Positions 55,221-57,250 of a DNA stretch of 57,250 nucleotides are shown in pieces. Each line of letters begins with the position of its first letter. The stretch's first letter is position 1. The stretch spans positions 1 to 57,250 of the forward strand of contig WRMG01000004.1 of NCBI GenBank assembly GCA_009777255.1. Reading direction: 5' to 3'. The notes under the pieces are model-generated. The model worked only from the letters and a program-made list of their open reading frames with translations. It was not told the origin of the DNA and did no database searches. Origin of the DNA: Oscillospiraceae bacterium (GTDB lineage: Bacteria > Bacillota > Clostridia > Oscillospirales > UBA929). The position numbers and the translations under genes are program-made.

Positions 55221-57017
55221 TCATATCAATTCACCCGTGATCTGCGAATCGTCAAAATCAAGCGGCACCGCAAACGACACGGTGGTGCCGCGGCCGTCGC
55301 TTGTTATGCTCAGCCCGGAGCTCTCGCCGTAAATCATCTTCAGCCGTATGTTCACGTTATGTATGCCCAGATGCAGAGAGCCGCCGCTGCGGGCGTCGTA
55401 ATCCGGCGACAGGAGCCGCGCGGCGGTTTCGGCGTCCTTTTCCGACATGACGGCGTTGTTGTATACGTCGAGCTTCATATAGGCTCCTTGCCGTTCGGCG
55501 GCGATGGCGATAACGCCGTTATTTCCGGAGCCGACGCCGTGTTCGACGGCGTTCTCGATGATAGGCTGCATGATGAGCCGCGGCACCTTATACTGAAGAA
55601 GCGAGGGGTCTATGTCCTTTTCGATGACAAGGCGGTCGCCGAAATGCGTCGAGGCGATATAGAGGTATGAGTCCACATACATCATTTCCTGCGCGAGAGG
55701 CACAAGCGGCAGGCTCTTTCGGTCCATCGCCGCCTCAAGCATGACGGCTAGCGCCTCGATTATTTTAGACACATTGGCGTTGTTGCCGAGCCGCGCCTCC
55801 CAGTTGATTATCTCCAGCGTGTTGTTCAGGAAATGCGGGTTTATCTGCGATTGCAGCGCCATTATTCGCGCGTCGCGCAGCGCAAGCTCCTCGCTGTAGA
55901 TTTGCTCGAACTGCTGTTTTATACGCGCGGACATGCCGTTGAAGGCTTCGTTTAAGTACCTGAACTCACGGTTGCCGACAAGGCCGCCCACCTGATAGCC
56001 GAGCGCGCCCCTCTGTATATTATCCGCGGCGGAAACAAGGCTGTCTATAGGCTTGAAGATGTTCCTGTAAAAGAAAAGTATCGCCAGCATGAGCAGCGGT
56101 ACAGTAAAGAGCAGGAGCAGAAGGCCGATGTCCGTATAACCGAAGAAACCGCGCAGAAAGCCCTGACGGTCCACCTCGACGACATAGCGGATATCGACCG
56201 CGTCAACGCTCTCGCGCCCGTAAACAAGGATGGCGCCGATCCTGTCGGTTACTACCTGTTCGCCCGAAGAGAGGCTATAGCCAAGGGGTATCGGAAGCAG
56301 CGGCGGGTGCGGGCTGTCCAGAACTATACCGACGGGCGCGCCGTTTAAGTACAGCGTGGCGCCGGTTTCCCATACGATGTTGCCGAAGCCGCTGAACATA
56401 AGCCCGTGATTCAGCAGGGACACGATCGCCGCGTAGGGGACCAAATCGGAGTTTACAAGGTTACGTATCATATAAATACTGCCGTTTATGTTTGCGAACG
56501 CTATTTTTGTGTCCAGCTCGCTTGCGAGGTCTATTACGCTGCCGTGGACATCGCGCTCATATTCCTGCACGTTTGAGTACGCCGCGCCGCGCCGGGGGTT
56601 GAACGTGTGGTAAAGATACTGCGGCTCGCTGTGCAGAAATATTATTGTGGCCAGAAAGTTATCGTCGTATTTATAGCTGCGATCAAGAAAATCCTGCACC
56701 GACCCGTGCAGCAGCAGGCGGTCGTTATGTTCGGCGTATTCGCGGTACGCGGTCTGTATCGTACCGTCGTAAGAGGCGAAGCGGGAGGCCGCGACGGCCT
56801 CGCCGAGACTGCGGCGGCAGGCTTCGACCGCGCCGGAGATAGAGGCGCGCACCGTTTCGTCGAAATGGCGCTGCACGCTAAGATTGGTGTAAAAGGCAAG
56901 CGCGCTGAGTATCACGATCATCGGAAGCACCCAGCAGCTGAGGACTATACCGATCAAACCCCATCTCAGCGAGAACCCTTTTTCCTTTTGTTTCTTCTTC
57001 ATGCGGGTATTATACAT
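55221..57017 (-). CDS. Sensor histidine kinase (YesM-like, HisKA_7TM/His_kinase family)
   Basis: HAMP region, LQSQINPHFLNNTLEIINWEARLGN, PRLIMQPIIENAVEHGVG. Confidence 0.95.
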   Translation of the reverse strand: MYNTRMKKKQKEKGFSLRWGLIGIVLSCWVLPMIVILSALAFYTNLSVQRHFDETVRASISGAVEACRRSLGEAVAASRFASYDGTIQTAYREYAEHNDRLLLHGSVQDFLDRSYKYDDNFLATIIFLHSEPQYLYHTFNPRRGAAYSNVQEYERDVHGSVIDLASELDTKIAFANINGSIYMIRNLVNSDLVPYAAIVSLLNHGLMFSGFGNIVWETGATLYLNGAPVGIVLDSPHPPLLPIPLGYSLSSGEQVVTDRIGAILVYGRESVDAVDIRYVVEVDRQGFLRGFFGYTDIGLLLLLFTVPLLMLAILFFYRNIFKPIDSLVSAADNIQRGALGYQVGGLVGNREFRYLNEAFNGMSARIKQQFEQIYSEELALRDARIMALQSQINPHFLNNTLEIINWEARLGNNANVSKIIEALAVMLEAAMDRKSLPLVPLAQEMMYVDSYLYIASTHFGDRLVIEKDIDPSLLQYKVPRLIMQPIIENAVEHGVGSGNNGVIAIAAERQGAYMKLDVYNNAVMSEKDAETAARLLSPDYDARSGGSLHLGIHNVNIRLKMIYGESSGLSITSDGRGTTVSFAVPLDFDDSQITGELI

Positions 57018-57128
57018 TTTTAACTATTTTTTGTCAATTGACAAAGAAATGCCCCCGCCGCCCGGGAGAGAGTGGACGGCAGGGGCTATTATGGAAGGAA
57101 AGGAGATAGGAATTAGGAAAAAGCTGAT

Positions 57129-57250
57129 TTAGCTGCCGAGGAACTCCTGAAGCTGCCTGTTGGCCTCGGCTACGACGTCGTCAACACCGGAGGCTTTCAG
57201 CTCGGCGAGGAAGGTGTCGTACTGCGAGGGATCGGCGGCGCCGGAGCCGA
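57129..57250 (-). CDS. C-terminal fragment of probable extracellular sugar-binding protein (runs off window)
   Basis: Translates to SGSGAADPSQYDTFLAELKASGVDDVVAEANRQLQEFLGS; adjacent to YesMN. Confidence 0.65.
   Translation of the reverse strand, partial: GSGAADPSQYDTFLAELKASGVDDVVAEANRQLQEFLGS

Noticed and set aside
1-57250. tRNA and rRNA genes
   Set aside because: No tRNA cloverleaf motifs (GGTTCRANYC with paired arms) or rRNA signatures were recognised by eye; a tRNAscan/Infernal run would be decisive.

Overview
A 57 kb chromosomal window, most likely from a spore-former-lineage Firmicute (Clostridia; WhiA, BofA-like, HprK, L10 leader and YesMN all present). Most of it is housekeeping: rplJL, uvrBA, glyA/rarA, dnaE, whiA-yvcK-rapZ(C-terminal)-murB, hprK, galK-coaX, wecB-tagO-trpS, thiT, yesMN. 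Three structured RNA leaders are recognisable: L10 leader, cobalamin riboswitch and TPP riboswitch. The accessory content is the interesting part. (1) A small serine recombinase is followed within 2 nt by a pair of near-perfect inverted repeats. They enclose a ~140 bp segment holding a near-consensus sigma-A promoter, directly upstream of a large secreted MACPF (perforin-fold) protein. This looks like an invertible-promoter phase switch for a perforin-like protein and appears to be in the OFF orientation in this assembly. (2) An isolated three-gene phage-capsid-like operon has no portal, terminase or tail genes. (3) A family of dispersed REP/REPIN-like palindromes with covarying stems includes one copy that encloses a DUF559 nuclease gene. 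(4) Heptamer arrays sit at gene ends and supply stop codons. (5) RapZ is reduced to its C-terminal domain. (6) A riboswitch-controlled DUF4430 + ECF S-component pair is present. All calls come from reading the sequence and translations; no database search was run.
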